A stretch of 64,000 bases of DNA, taken from assembly GCA_023421675.1 (NCBI GenBank), contig JAEZTC010000007.1, positions 1 to 64,000 on the forward strand. The letters are read 5' to 3'. Both the position numbers and the translations under genes were made by a program. Source of the DNA: Bacillota bacterium (GTDB lineage: Bacteria; Bacillota; Clostridia; Acetivibrionales; JANLFN01). The notes under the pieces were generated by a model. The model was given only the letters and a program-made list of their open reading frames with translations. It ran no database searches and was not told where the DNA came from. Shown piece by piece: positions 27,087-35,595 of the stretch. The number at the start of each line of letters is the position of its first letter. The stretch's first letter is position 1.

Positions 27087-27329
27087 TTTCAATCGTATGG
27101 TGATTTCATTTTGTAAACCCTTCCTCTAATACTCAATTAACTACATATTAAATCGTTAAATATAATTGTAAATAGAAGGAAAATTATATATGCATATCGA
27201 ATATTTACAATATCATAATCCAAGGTAAAAATAACGTATACCCTAAATATTATTTTAAAAATAATTTTTTAAGGTATTATAGGATATAGAACTCGTTATT
27301 AATTCTGAAAGATGAGTAGGAGATAGGTC

Positions 27330-28394
27330 ATGGGAAAATACGCCATTTTTTTAGGTGCTGGCGCCTCAGCATCTTGTGGAGCACCTACACAGAACAGTCT
27401 ATTTAAAGAGTATTTTTTAACTCATAGAGCCCGTAATTATAGTGACGAGCATGAACTTGAGAGGGAGTTAGCAATGTTCTTTTCTGTTATGTTTGGAATT
27501 GATGTTTATAGTGGTGATTTAAGCCAAACCATATTTCCAACATTCGAAGAAGCATTAGGAATACTAGATTTAGCAATTTTAAAAAATGAAACTTTAAATG
27601 GTTTTGAATCAGGTTCTAACAATAAGCTGTTAGCTTGTAGAGAATATTTAGTTCAGTTAATGGCTAGCATTCTATATGATAAATTAAGTAATACAAATAA
27701 TAACCATAAACAACTTATAGACAAATTACGAAATTCAAACATCTTCTATGATACTACATTTATCTCTACAAACTATGACTTACTTATTGATAACGCAATT
27801 TCTGATGCAATTAGTAATTTAACAGATTATTCACTAGACTATGGATTTTCATTTGCTAATATCGATATTAAAAAAACTAGCACAAATCAAATTCCCCTTT
27901 ACAAGTTACACGGTTCATTAAATTGGCTACACTGCCCAACATGTAATAGTATGACATCCACAGGTAATGAAAAAGGTGTAATAAGGTTAGTTAGACCAAT
28001 AGAACTCGGAAATCAAGATAAAGCATTATGCAAAAGATGTAATAGCTTAATGAGAGCCGTCATTATACCCCCAACATATTATAAGCAATTTTCAAATCAC
28101 TTTATAAATTCAGTTTGGTATAATACAGAAAAATTGTTACAGGAAGTTGAAAAAATAATCTTCTGTGGATATTCATTTCCAGATGCGGATATGCATATTA
28201 AGTATTTACTAAAAAGAATTGAAACAAATACTCAAAAGTCCTTGGATATTATTGTTTATAATAATCACAGCTGTAAAACAGAAGATGAAAGAGATAATGA
28301 AGAAATAAGATATAATCGGTTTTTTAAAAAAACTATTAATTACACCAAAAAGAGCTTTGAGCAGTTTATAGAAAATCCAATAGAATTTTTATAA
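27330..28394 (+). CDS. Stand-alone SIR2-like NAD+-consuming defence protein
   Basis: 354 aa, ATG after GTAGGAGATAGGTC. It is a single SIR2-like domain: FLGAGASASCGAPTQ (NAD-binding loop, residues 7-21), FISTNYDLLIDNA, LYKLHGSLNWLHC with the catalytic-type His, and zinc pairs CPTC and CKRC. C-terminal IFCGYSFPDADMHIKYLL closes the Rossmann part. SIR2-like domains in bacterial defence deplete NAD+ on infection, usually with a sensor partner; none is adjacent. It is the only + strand gene between 16.8 and 30.3 kb and is AT-rich, lying between the two oxidoreductase copies, which implies insertion. Confidence 0.85.
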   Translation: MGKYAIFLGAGASASCGAPTQNSLFKEYFLTHRARNYSDEHELERELAMFFSVMFGIDVYSGDLSQTIFPTFEEALGILDLAILKNETLNGFESGSNNKLLACREYLVQLMASILYDKLSNTNNNHKQLIDKLRNSNIFYDTTFISTNYDLLIDNAISDAISNLTDYSLDYGFSFANIDIKKTSTNQIPLYKLHGSLNWLHCPTCNSMTSTGNEKGVIRLVRPIELGNQDKALCKRCNSLMRAVIIPPTYYKQFSNHFINSVWYNTEKLLQEVEKIIFCGYSFPDADMHIKYLLKRIETNTQKSLDIIVYNNHSCKTEDERDNEEIRYNRFFKKTINYTKKSFEQFIENPIEFL

Positions 28395-28449
28395 TTTACT
28401 ACCCTTGTACTGCTGTGGGTTAATCAATTGGATTCAAGTTAATGGCAGC

Positions 28450-28484
28450 AAGAAAAAGGAAACCATCGTGGTGTTTTCCTTTTC
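28450..28484 (-). terminator. Terminator of the oxidoreductase gene (intact copy)
   Basis: AAAAGGAAA and TTTTCCTTTTC flank a CCATCGTGG inner stem. On the minus strand the last T-run follows the oxidoreductase; on the plus strand it can also end the SIR2 transcript. Confidence 0.65.
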
Positions 28485-28544
28485 TTGATTATGTTGATAC
28501 AAAATGTAAACATTTTGTATCAACATAACTTCAAACTATACTTA

Positions 28545-29570
28545 TTATCTCATCTCTCCAAACCTACCCGACATACTTGCCGAAAGTTTCCATTGACGTT
28601 CCATATAACTTTTTAATTCATCAGTCTTATCCCTATAACCAGCATGTACCCTCCCTATGTCCACTCCACTTTCCCCAATCGCCTTTGCGGCAGCATACCC
28701 GCTTTCCATCCCCGCTGAAATGCCCTCACCTATAGGGTTAAGAAACCCTGCTGTTTCACCCGCAAATAGCACTCTCCCTTTCCCATAATTAATAGGACAC
28801 CCAGGCATAACACAAGGCATAAGCCATTTTTCGGCTTTTACCTGCTTTTCAATCTTTGCATTATGATGATTTTCCATATAGGCAATAAATTCTGAATAAT
28901 AATGTTCAAGTTTACTTGTATCCCTGACTGATACGCCAAAAATCAGATAATCGTCCTTTACGTTAAACCATGCATCATACTCAGACAGATACGGCTGTAA
29001 ATAGGCATAAAAATAATGGTAATCCAAATTTATGGAGCCCTTATTAAAGGTTTGATAAGTTGTTATATAGTTTTGAGGTGTAGGGTCAAGCTTCCGTTTT
29101 ACAGAGCCTACCACTCCATCGCATACAACTACGAATTTCGCTTTTTCGGAATATAAGGATGTTCCTTTTAGACTTACAGTAACACAATTCTCGTGTTCTT
29201 CACATGCTATGGCGGCTGTTCCATCACGTAACTCGGCACCGGATTCAACAGCTTTGGTTGCCAGCCAATAATCAAAGGAACTGCGCCAAATATTCCATCC
29301 TTCCTGTTCGAAGCGATACTCCCGGCCTTGATCGTCTGTAATAACCATGCCTCTGTTTTCCTTTGGCATACATTTGGTATGCTCTGGTACATTCTCGCCA
29401 AAGTATGTCTTTACCATATCTATTGACTTCTTTATAAGTATGCCTGAGCAGGATTTGTTTCTCGGCAGCTTAAATTTTTCAACCAATAATACTTTGTGGC
29501 CGCTGCAAGCCAGTTGCCGTGCAGCGGTACAGCCTGCCGGTCCTGCCCCAATGACAATTACATCGTACAT
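28545..29570 (-). CDS. FAD-dependent oxidoreductase, geranylgeranyl reductase family
   Basis: 341 aa. N-terminal dinucleotide fold VIVIGAGPAGCTAARQLA, then KSCSGILIKKSID, and the C-terminal FAD motif GRVLFAGETAGFLNPIGEGI. It matches the GGR/digeranylgeranyl-glycerophospholipid reductase group that reduces isoprenoid or other double bonds. The product is probably cytosolic and peripheral to the membrane. The physiological substrate in Clostridia is unknown. Its 3' part is duplicated at 26558-27086. Confidence 0.85.
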   Translation of the reverse strand: MYDVIVIGAGPAGCTAARQLACSGHKVLLVEKFKLPRNKSCSGILIKKSIDMVKTYFGENVPEHTKCMPKENRGMVITDDQGREYRFEQEGWNIWRSSFDYWLATKAVESGAELRDGTAAIACEEHENCVTVSLKGTSLYSEKAKFVVVCDGVVGSVKRKLDPTPQNYITTYQTFNKGSINLDYHYFYAYLQPYLSEYDAWFNVKDDYLIFGVSVRDTSKLEHYYSEFIAYMENHHNAKIEKQVKAEKWLMPCVMPGCPINYGKGRVLFAGETAGFLNPIGEGISAGMESGYAAAKAIGESGVDIGRVHAGYRDKTDELKSYMERQWKLSASMSGRFGEMR

Positions 29571-29673
29571 ACAATTTCCTCCAATGGGAGATGATGTTTT
29601 TTACTATACTAAACTCTTCCAGAATAAGCAACAGGGGCAATTATGGTTTAGGATGTGTAGTTCGACACAATAA

Positions 29674-29702
29674 AAGAAACCACCGTAAGGTGATTTCTTT
29701 AT
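29674..29702 (-). terminator. Terminator after hicB
   Basis: AAAGAAA(C)CACC / GGTGATTTCTTT around GTAA. On the minus strand a run of T follows. Confidence 0.65.
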
Positions 29703-29703
29703 A

Positions 29704-30075
29704 TTAAGCATATTCAATTTTCTTATTTTCCTTCTTATCCTTACTAACCTTTTCTTTTATTGCTTCCTCTACAAACTGATTTAATGAAATCCCTTCAACT
29801 AAAGCCTCTCTTACCGCCATTCGGTGCAGTTCAGGTTCAACTCTGACATTAAATGTACCCTTGAATGCCTTTTCAGGCTCTTTTCCATTCAGCTTACACA
29901 ATTCGATATAATCATCCACCGCTTCATGGAATGCCGCCTCAAGTTCATCAACATTACTGCCTTCGAAGGTAATAGAATCATTAATAAATTCTATTTTTCC
30001 GAAGAAAATTCTGTCTTCTGTACTATAGTTAATTGAACCTATAAAATCCTTATAATTCATAATATTCTTAGTCAT
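29704..30075 (-). CDS. hicB: HicB-family antitoxin
   Basis: 123 aa, ATG at 30075 with AGGAG about 10 bases upstream. It has the RNase H-like HicB fold (IEFINDSITFEGSNVDELEA, EAVDDYIELCKLNGKEPEK) and a C-terminal ribbon-helix-helix DNA-binding tail (FNVRVEPELHRMAVREALVE). It should neutralise HicA and repress the operon. It overlaps the hicA stop by 8 bp. Confidence 0.9.
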   Translation of the reverse strand: MTKNIMNYKDFIGSINYSTEDRIFFGKIEFINDSITFEGSNVDELEAAFHEAVDDYIELCKLNGKEPEKAFKGTFNVRVEPELHRMAVREALVEGISLNQFVEEAIKEKVSKDKKENKKIEYA

Positions 30076-30334
30076 TGCTAATCAACTCCTGACATTTCAA
30101 AGCCTCTAATAATTCATCAATCTGATACCTTTTAAGTACATTGCCCGGATGAGGCTTGTGAAGCCTTATAATATGCTTTGTATCTTTGTGTATGAAAGCT
30201 ACTCTTGATCCTGAAGTTTTACCTCTATTATCTTCAGTGTAACCGAATCTTGAAACCAGTGTTCTGGCTTCATCATAGGTAAAATCGGTAGGTCTTTGCA
30301 AGAGTCTTTCAACAAGTTTATCCTGTTTGCTCAT
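30068..30334 (-). CDS. hicA: HicA-family mRNA interferase toxin
   Basis: 88 aa. It has the dsRNA-binding-like HicA fold: LVSRFGYTEDNRGKTSGSRV, then IRLHKPHPGNVLKRYQID with the active-site His. It cleaves mRNA independently of the ribosome when HicB is lost. Slightly longer than the minimal 60-aa HicA. Toxin gene first, antitoxin second, the usual hicAB order. Confidence 0.88.
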   Translation of the reverse strand: MSKQDKLVERLLQRPTDFTYDEARTLVSRFGYTEDNRGKTSGSRVAFIHKDTKHIIRLHKPHPGNVLKRYQIDELLEALKCQELISND

Positions 30335-30441
30335 ATGTTATCTTTCTCTTTATTTTTTCTTTTGATAATTTAATTATACAACACAGGTAGAGTATTTGCA
30401 ACTAAAAGTTAGTTGCAACAATAGAGTCCAAGCGAGACCTC

Positions 30442-30470
30442 AACCATGGTAAGGATAAGGTCATTTGAAC
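30442..30470 (+). repeat. Inverted fragment of the tRNA-Thr anticodon region
   Basis: ACCATGGTAAGGATAAGGTC on the + strand matches the anticodon arm and variable region of the tRNA-Thr gene (which is on the - strand). With the next fragment it forms an imperfect inverted repeat. Confidence 0.55.
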
Positions 30471-30497
30471 AGTTGAAAAGCAAAAATTAGTAAAGAG

Positions 30498-30545
30498 GCA
30501 ATCGGAATCGGACTCATGACCCTATCCATTACCATGGACGTTATA
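30498..30545 (-). repeat. Decayed tRNA-Thr fragment (anticodon arm to T arm)
   Basis: CAATCGGAATCGGAC, ATGACC and TTACCATGGA follow the same order as in the tRNA-Thr gene and run in the same direction, at about 80% identity over 46 bp. It lies about 350 bp beyond the tRNA 3' end, where an attachment-site remnant would be expected. Confidence 0.65.
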
Positions 30546-30728
30546 TGGCCTAAAAACCGGCGTATTACTGTGTCAAGCTTCACATTTGCGGTTCTCACAT
30601 ATAATAATATGCTCCGCTCCTCGATGTTCGCTTTCCTTGTACTACTTGTTTTTTAAGCCATCTAATATATTCTGTATACCTTCGCGCTGCTATGTCAGAC
30701 ATCGCATTTCCGATGCTCATTTGCAGGG

Positions 30729-30800
30729 AGCAAACTCCGCTTCTCAATACTCGTCTTCCTTGCATACCTCGTTTTCCAGGCCACATGCTCTGCCGGCAGA
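30729..30800. repeat. Dispersed repeat copy B (about 70 bp)
   Basis: GAGCAAACTCCGCTTCTCAA, CTTCCTTGC, CTCGTTTTCC and CCACATGCTCTGCCGGCAGA. It matches copy C at 26338-26406. A looser third copy (CTCCGCTCCTCGATGTTCG) starts near 30609. Confidence 0.65.
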
Positions 30801-30851
30801 GCGCCGTAAATAAGGGGATGAGGTGATAAGTTCGAATTTAAATAAAGGTAA

Positions 30852-30896
30852 CAAAAAGAAATAGACCTCGGAAAAATCCGAGGTCTATTTCTTTTT
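30852..30896 (-). terminator. Terminator directly after tRNA-Thr
   Basis: AGAAATAGACCTCGG / CCGAGGTCTATTTCT is a near-perfect 15-bp stem flanked by A and T runs. It abuts the CCA end of the tRNA. Confidence 0.9.
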
Positions 30897-30971
30897 GGAG
30901 CCCCCAATCGGAATCGGACCGATGACCTCATCCTTACCATGGATGCGCTCTGCCATCTGAGCTATGGGGGC
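30896..30971 (-). tRNA. tRNA-Thr (anticodon GGT)
   Basis: 76 nt with CCA encoded. Acceptor GCCCCCA / TGGGGGC pairs over 7 bp. The anticodon stem CATCC / GGATG holds loop ATGGTAA, giving GGT (Thr ACC). The T arm contains GGTCCGATTCC. A terminator follows at once. Confidence 0.95.
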
Positions 30972-31052
30972 GAATATCGCGAATATTATTATAAGCCAGA
31001 TATTGATAAAAGTAAAGAGGTAATTTGACGTAATATCTGAAATTGTTGGCTG

Positions 31053-31754
31053 TTAAGCCCTAATTCTTTTCATGTAGTCCGGAACTGTATCAGTCTTGCT
31101 GATCCATTGCCCATTGTCCAGGGTTTCGAATTCATCAAACTTGCACAGTATTCCCTCGGCCTTAAAAGGATTAACATTATCCATCAACTGAAAATGAAGA
31201 TGCGGCATGGTAGAATTACCCGAATGGCCTACAGTACCTAGAACATCCCCGCATTTTACCTGCTGACCGGCACTAACACTGACACTTCCAAGTTTCAGAT
31301 GTGCAAAAAGAGCTATACCTTCAGAGCCTTCCAAAATTACATAGTTTCCTGCTATCGGTCGTAAGTCCTCCTCAGAAAGCTTTGGAGGATGAAAACTTAA
31401 TCTAAGTAAATCTTTTATAAAGCTTATTTTTTTAGGCTCTTCCCAGCCTTCACCTATTGCTCTTACAACTCCGTCAAAAGGCGCAAAAACAGGTTGATTC
31501 CAACAGTAGCAGTCTTCAGTGGATACGCGTCCCAACAAATGATGAAAAAAGCTTTTACTATAAGGCGTGTCCTTGGCAGGCCCCAACCTTATAAAATCGT
31601 AAGCATATCTCTGTCCGAAGAACTCCGTTCCATGAGTCGGAACACACTTTGCGGGAGTTCGTAAAGCTACCCATTCTCCTTTTAGAGGAAACTTGATGGT
31701 AACTCCACCTCTAATTTGATTTGTATCAATACCGCTTGTCGCTTCCTTCTTCAT
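31053..31754 (-). CDS. M23-family (LytM/lysostaphin-like) metallopeptidase
   Basis: 233 aa from the ATG at 31754 (AAGGGG upstream); an in-frame ATG 11 codons earlier lacks a site. It has the M23 motifs HGTEFFGQRYAYDFI (first His and Asp), FAPFDGVVRAIGEG, GNSTMPHLHFQL (HxH). No signal peptide or membrane helix is seen, unusual for a wall hydrolase; it may leave by another route or act inside. It lies between the two tRNA genes on the same strand. Confidence 0.85.
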   Translation of the reverse strand: MKKEATSGIDTNQIRGGVTIKFPLKGEWVALRTPAKCVPTHGTEFFGQRYAYDFIRLGPAKDTPYSKSFFHHLLGRVSTEDCYCWNQPVFAPFDGVVRAIGEGWEEPKKISFIKDLLRLSFHPPKLSEEDLRPIAGNYVILEGSEGIALFAHLKLGSVSVSAGQQVKCGDVLGTVGHSGNSTMPHLHFQLMDNVNPFKAEGILCKFDEFETLDNGQWISKTDTVPDYMKRIRA

Positions 31755-31954
31755 AACTGAACCCCTTGTATCTTGTGTTTTAACCATTATTATATATCAT
31801 ACGACTATTTAGGTAAAATGTTTAATTTAAGGTTTTCAGGCACAAAAAAAGCGCCTCAGCACTTAACCGAACCACCTGTTTACTTACTACCTATTATCTT
31901 TCTTTTAAACTCGTCTTTTCCTTTAACTGTCATCTTGTCATCTCGTCAACTGTC

Positions 31955-32004
31955 AACTTATCTTTTCTCTTTTAACTGTACACTGTAAATTGTACATTGT
32001 AAAC
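31955..32004. repeat. Short dispersed repeat (TTAACTGTACACTGTAAATT type)
   Basis: CTTTTAACTGTACACTGTAA ATTGTACATTGTAAAC. Its reverse complement recurs at 38522-38548 (GTTTACAGTGTACAATTTAC AGTTAAA). Both are intergenic. Confidence 0.55.
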
Positions 32005-32008
32005 TATT

Positions 32009-32082
32009 TGGAGCGGGTGATGGGAATCGAACCCACGCTGTCAGCTTGGGAAGCTGATGTTCTACCATTGGACTACACCCGC
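32009..32082 (-). tRNA. tRNA-Gly (anticodon TCC)
   Basis: 74 nt with CCA encoded. Acceptor GCGGGTG / CACCCGC; anticodon stem TCAGC / GCTGA with loop TTCCCAA gives TCC (Gly GGA). T loop TTCGATT is present. Confidence 0.95.
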
Positions 32083-32145
32083 ATTTTCAAGAACGAAAGT
32101 ATTTTAGCACAAAATAATATATAAGTCCAGAAGAGTTATAAGCGT

Positions 32146-32790
32146 TTAAGCTTTACTCTCTTCAAGGAATTTCTCCAGTTTACGTTTTACTCGCTGAAGA
32201 GCGTTATCTATCGACTTTACATGCCTGTCCAGCTGTTCCCCTATTTCCTGATAGGAACGTCCTTGCAAATAAAGTGAAAGCACTTCCCATTCAAGGCTGC
32301 TGAGTATTTCCCCCATTTTGACTTCTATTCCCTGAAATTCCTCACGATTGATTATCATTTCTTCAGGGTCGGAAATCCTCTCTTCGCTTATTACATCCAT
32401 AAGCGTTCTGTCGGATTCCTCGTCGAAAATAGGCTTATTAAGCGATACGTATGAATTCAGCGGTATATGTTTCTGCCTTGTAGCAGTCTTTATAGCAGTA
32501 ATGATTTGCCTTGTAATGCAAAGTTCGGCAAATGCTCTGAAAGATGATAGCTTGTCCTCCCTGAAATCACGAATAGCCTTATAAAGACCTATCATGCCTT
32601 CCTGTATTATGTCTTCCCTGTCAGCACCAATTAAAAAGTAAGTTCTCGCCTTGGCTCTGACAAAACTTTTATATTTATTTATCAAGTATTCGAGGGACTT
32701 CAAATTGCCTTCTCTTGCTTCCTCGACAATCTCCTCATCAAGCATTGCACTATATCTGTCTGCAACGCCTGTACGCGCGTTCAGCTTCAA
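32146..32790 (-). CDS. sigH: RNA polymerase sigma factor SigH (sigma-30)
   Basis: 214 aa from a TTG at 32790, just after AGGGGGCGTTAAA; the frame is open further but would give an odd hydrophobic leader. It shows region 2 (LINKYKSFVRAKARTYFLIG, DREDIIQEGMIGLYKAI) and region 4 (SSLEWEVLSLYLQGRSYQEI). SigH starts the switch to sporulation and stationary phase. It ends the cysE-to-sigH gene run, the same order as in Bacillus. Confidence 0.93.
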   Translation of the reverse strand: MKLNARTGVADRYSAMLDEEIVEEAREGNLKSLEYLINKYKSFVRAKARTYFLIGADREDIIQEGMIGLYKAIRDFREDKLSSFRAFAELCITRQIITAIKTATRQKHIPLNSYVSLNKPIFDEESDRTLMDVISEERISDPEEMIINREEFQGIEVKMGEILSSLEWEVLSLYLQGRSYQEIGEQLDRHVKSIDNALQRVKRKLEKFLEESKA

Positions 32791-32947
32791 TTTAACGCCC
32801 CCTAAACCTAAAGAAAATGAAAAAACAACACCTGAATTGAGTGTTTGAAAAAAGGGAATACACATTCATAATTATACGTAAGGGCACTCTTTATGTCAAG
32901 CCAAAGTAAGGTTTTAAGCCTTTTCAATAACTTGATTAAAAAGTAAT

Positions 32948-33451
32948 TTAACTTCTCCTTAATTTTTCAAGTTCTTCAAGTGTGCTGCTGTCCACATTTG
33001 AAAACAAACCGTTAATTGAAGATTTCTTGTTTGCATACCTGGACTTGTCATGTTTGGTGGTTAATTTTATTTCCTCACGCAATTCCTTGGGTGTCATTCT
33101 CGCACCGCCGCTTCTCAAGATCATTGTCTGCTCAAGGTAATCTGCAGTAACAACCCGGATGGTATGAATATTTCCCAAATTGTAAACAAAACGCTCTATA
33201 TAGTTATCGGCAGTCTGGTTCTCTTTCGTGAATACAACCGTAAGATTGTCAAAAGTTTCTTCCTTATATCTTCTTCCCTTTACCATATGAGCATCAAATA
33301 CGACATAAATTTTTACATTCCTAAAGCCCTGATAGTTTGAGAGTATGTTAAGAAGCTTATCCCTGCAGTCTTCAAGGGAATCCTTCCTCATATCAAAAAT
33401 ATCATCCCAGGAATTTATAACATTGTATGCATCTATAAGAAGATATTCCAT
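32948..33451 (-). CDS. yacP: NYN-domain RNase, Rae1/YacP family
   Basis: 167 aa. PIN-like NYN fold: LLIDAYNVINSWDD (Asp in the metal site), VYVVFDAHMVKG-like segment (IYVVFDAHMVKG), FTKENQTADNYIERF and RVVTADYLEQ. In Bacillus YacP (Rae1) is a ribosome-associated endoribonuclease. Its position between rlmB and sigH is conserved. Confidence 0.9.
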   Translation of the reverse strand: MEYLLIDAYNVINSWDDIFDMRKDSLEDCRDKLLNILSNYQGFRNVKIYVVFDAHMVKGRRYKEETFDNLTVVFTKENQTADNYIERFVYNLGNIHTIRVVTADYLEQTMILRSGGARMTPKELREEIKLTTKHDKSRYANKKSSINGLFSNVDSSTLEELEKLRRS

Positions 33452-33461
33452 CTGAAGTCAC

Positions 33462-34304
33462 TCACATTCCCCTTTGCCTTGATATCTCATACATAACAAT
33501 TCCTGCTGCAACAGATGCATTAAGTGAAGAAATCCTTCCCTTCATGGGAATATTCACTGTAAAATCACAGCTTTCTCCTACAAGACGGGTCATTCCCTTA
33601 CCCTCACTTCCAATTACAAGAGCAATTGCTCCTTTTAAATCACTTTCGTAAAATGACTTTTCTCCTGTCGAATCAGTTCCAACTACCCAAATATTCTGCT
33701 TCTTAAGGTATTCTATTGTTTGCACAATGTTTGTCACACGTGCAACAGGAACATATTCTATTGCACCTGCGGATGCCTTTGATACGGCAGCCGTCAGACC
33801 AACAGCCCTGCGTTTTGGAATAATTATGCCATGAACGCCCACAACTTCAGCGGTTCTCAAAATTGAACCCAGATTGTTGGGATCAGCTATTTCATCCAGG
33901 ATGACTATAAAAGGAGCTTCATTCTTAGAAGCAGCAGCCTCGAGGATGTCCTCTACAGAAACGTACTCCTTGGCAGATACATAGGCTGCTACGCCCTGAT
34001 GGGATTTTGTCTCGGAAATGCTGTCAATCTTCTGTCTCTCAACCTCCTGAACAATTATTCCCTTTTCTTTTGCCATTGCAATAATCTGTTTTATAGAGCC
34101 TTCTCTATCGCCCCTTGATACAAGAATCTTGTTTATTGCGCGCCCTGCCTTAAGGGCTTCATATACAGAATTTCTGCCTTCAAGTACTTCACTTTCTCGT
34201 TCTTCTTCCTCGGCAGGCTCCCTGTCTCTAATATTCTCCCTGTAATTATCATTCCTTTTGCGTTCAAAACGCGCGTTCCTGTTCTTTCCCTTCGATGCGT
34301 ACAT
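33462..34304 (-). CDS. rlmB: 23S rRNA (guanosine-2'-O)-methyltransferase RlmB, SPOUT
   Basis: 280 aa. A basic N-terminal tail (residues 1-40) precedes the substrate domain (RNSVYEALKAGRAINKI) and the SPOUT catalytic domain with NLGSILRTAEVVG, LVIGSEGKGM and IPMKGRISSLNASVA, the three knot motifs. It methylates G2251 of 23S rRNA. It ends 10 bp before yacP. Confidence 0.94.
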   Translation of the reverse strand: MYASKGKNRNARFERKRNDNYRENIRDREPAEEEERESEVLEGRNSVYEALKAGRAINKILVSRGDREGSIKQIIAMAKEKGIIVQEVERQKIDSISETKSHQGVAAYVSAKEYVSVEDILEAAASKNEAPFIVILDEIADPNNLGSILRTAEVVGVHGIIIPKRRAVGLTAAVSKASAGAIEYVPVARVTNIVQTIEYLKKQNIWVVGTDSTGEKSFYESDLKGAIALVIGSEGKGMTRLVGESCDFTVNIPMKGRISSLNASVAAGIVMYEISRQRGM

Positions 34305-34361
34305 TCTATAAACTCCTTTGTTTTTACTTCGTTAATTTATAATTCCCAACTTCTTATATTT

Positions 34362-35525
34362 TCAAAGTAAATTTTTATTTTTATCTAGTTCCCAATAGAT
34401 ATAGTTGTCATCCTTTGAAACAGCGGCCATTCCAATTTTCTCAAGCACCCTTGCCGAGACCTTGTTTGATACATGGCAGTCCGCCTTAATCTTAAGTACC
34501 TGGCTGCTGCCAAATGCCCACCGCAAAAGAGCGCGAGCTGCTTCTGTGGCGTAACCCTTCCGACGTTCACCGGGTACTATGCCATATCCCATTTCGACTA
34601 TTCCCAGACTATCCGGCTTACCTTTAAAGCCTATATCACCAACAATTTTTCCGTCCGGTTTATTAATTGCGAGCCAAATTCCCCAGCCTATTTCTTCGGG
34701 GGCATTATCTATCTGTTTAAGATATTTCGGGATAAAATTAAGCAAATCCTCGGTAGGCCATTCTTCATTCTCTTTAAAAAACATATTAGATCTTGTTGCC
34801 GCGATGTCCTGCCACAGCTTTCTTGTAAGGGGAACAAGCCTCAAACGTTCGGAATCTATTATATAGTTATACTTATATATAAAGTCAGGCAATTCATCTA
34901 AAGACTGAAAAACAGCTTCAGTATTAAAGCCTTTAAAATCCTCTCTTGTGGTAACTCCAGTAAGAACAGCACCAAAAAGTGCGCCGCCTTTGCGTGCCGT
35001 TTCAGCGTCTACTACACTGTCTCCTATGAAAAGGCATTGGTCGGGAGTGAGCTTAACAAAATCGAGTGCTTTAAATAAGCCTTCAGGGTCAGGTTTAAAC
35101 GCTGCAACATCCTCTCCCCCAATTATTATGTCAACCATATCCATAAGGCCGTCTCTTTTTAAAACCTTTTCAATACGGAAGCGGAACTTGGTTGAAACTA
35201 TACCCACCCTTATTCCCATCTGTTTAAGCTGTGCAAAGGTGTCATATACTGTATCAAAAACAATAGTTCCATCCACCATTACCTTATCAGCCTTTTTCTT
35301 AAATGTAGCACAAAACTCATCCGCTCTGTCTGCATGTTCCCTGGAAGTAAGAGTTATAAAGGTTTGAGACAGCGGGAGACCTATGGTTTTACAAATCTGT
35401 TCCTGCGGAACAATAGGAAATCCCATTCTGCCAAGTGAGTAGTTGACACACTCGCATATTCCTTTTGACGAATCTGCAAGTGTATAATCAAAATCAAATA
35501 AAACAATTTTAATGCTGCTTTTCAA
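34362..35525 (-). CDS. Fusion: HAD phosphatase + GNAT acetyltransferase
   Basis: 387 aa, TTG start after GCGAGG. Residues 1-~215 are a PGP-like HAD hydrolase: VLFDFDYTLADS (motif I DxD), SLPLSQTF cap region, VSTKFRF (motif II) and LFIGDSVVDAETARKGG (motif IV). Residues ~225-387 are a RimJ/RimL-type GNAT domain: LRLVPLTRKLWQDI, VGDIGFKGKP, MGYGIVPGERRKGYATEAA (acetyl-CoA loop). Such fusion is not part of the Bacillus version of this operon. The substrates are unknown. Confidence 0.88.
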   Translation of the reverse strand: MKSSIKIVLFDFDYTLADSSKGICECVNYSLGRMGFPIVPQEQICKTIGLPLSQTFITLTSREHADRADEFCATFKKKADKVMVDGTIVFDTVYDTFAQLKQMGIRVGIVSTKFRFRIEKVLKRDGLMDMVDIIIGGEDVAAFKPDPEGLFKALDFVKLTPDQCLFIGDSVVDAETARKGGALFGAVLTGVTTREDFKGFNTEAVFQSLDELPDFIYKYNYIIDSERLRLVPLTRKLWQDIAATRSNMFFKENEEWPTEDLLNFIPKYLKQIDNAPEEIGWGIWLAINKPDGKIVGDIGFKGKPDSLGIVEMGYGIVPGERRKGYATEAARALLRWAFGSSQVLKIKADCHVSNKVSARVLEKIGMAAVSKDDNYIYWELDKNKNLL

Positions 35526-35595
35526 TTTATATTACCTCGCCTTTGAGTGTTTTACTATATTAACCGCAGCAGATTAAAAGCGGCCTAATGCCGCT

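Larger units (their letters stand above)
30335..30851. other. Repeat-rich intergenic stretch beside tRNA-Thr
   Basis: No gene is supported. It holds a decayed tRNA-Thr piece (30498-30545), an inverted shorter piece (30442-30470) and two copies of the dispersed repeat (about 30594-30660 and 30729-30800). This looks like an integration hot spot. Confidence 0.6.
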
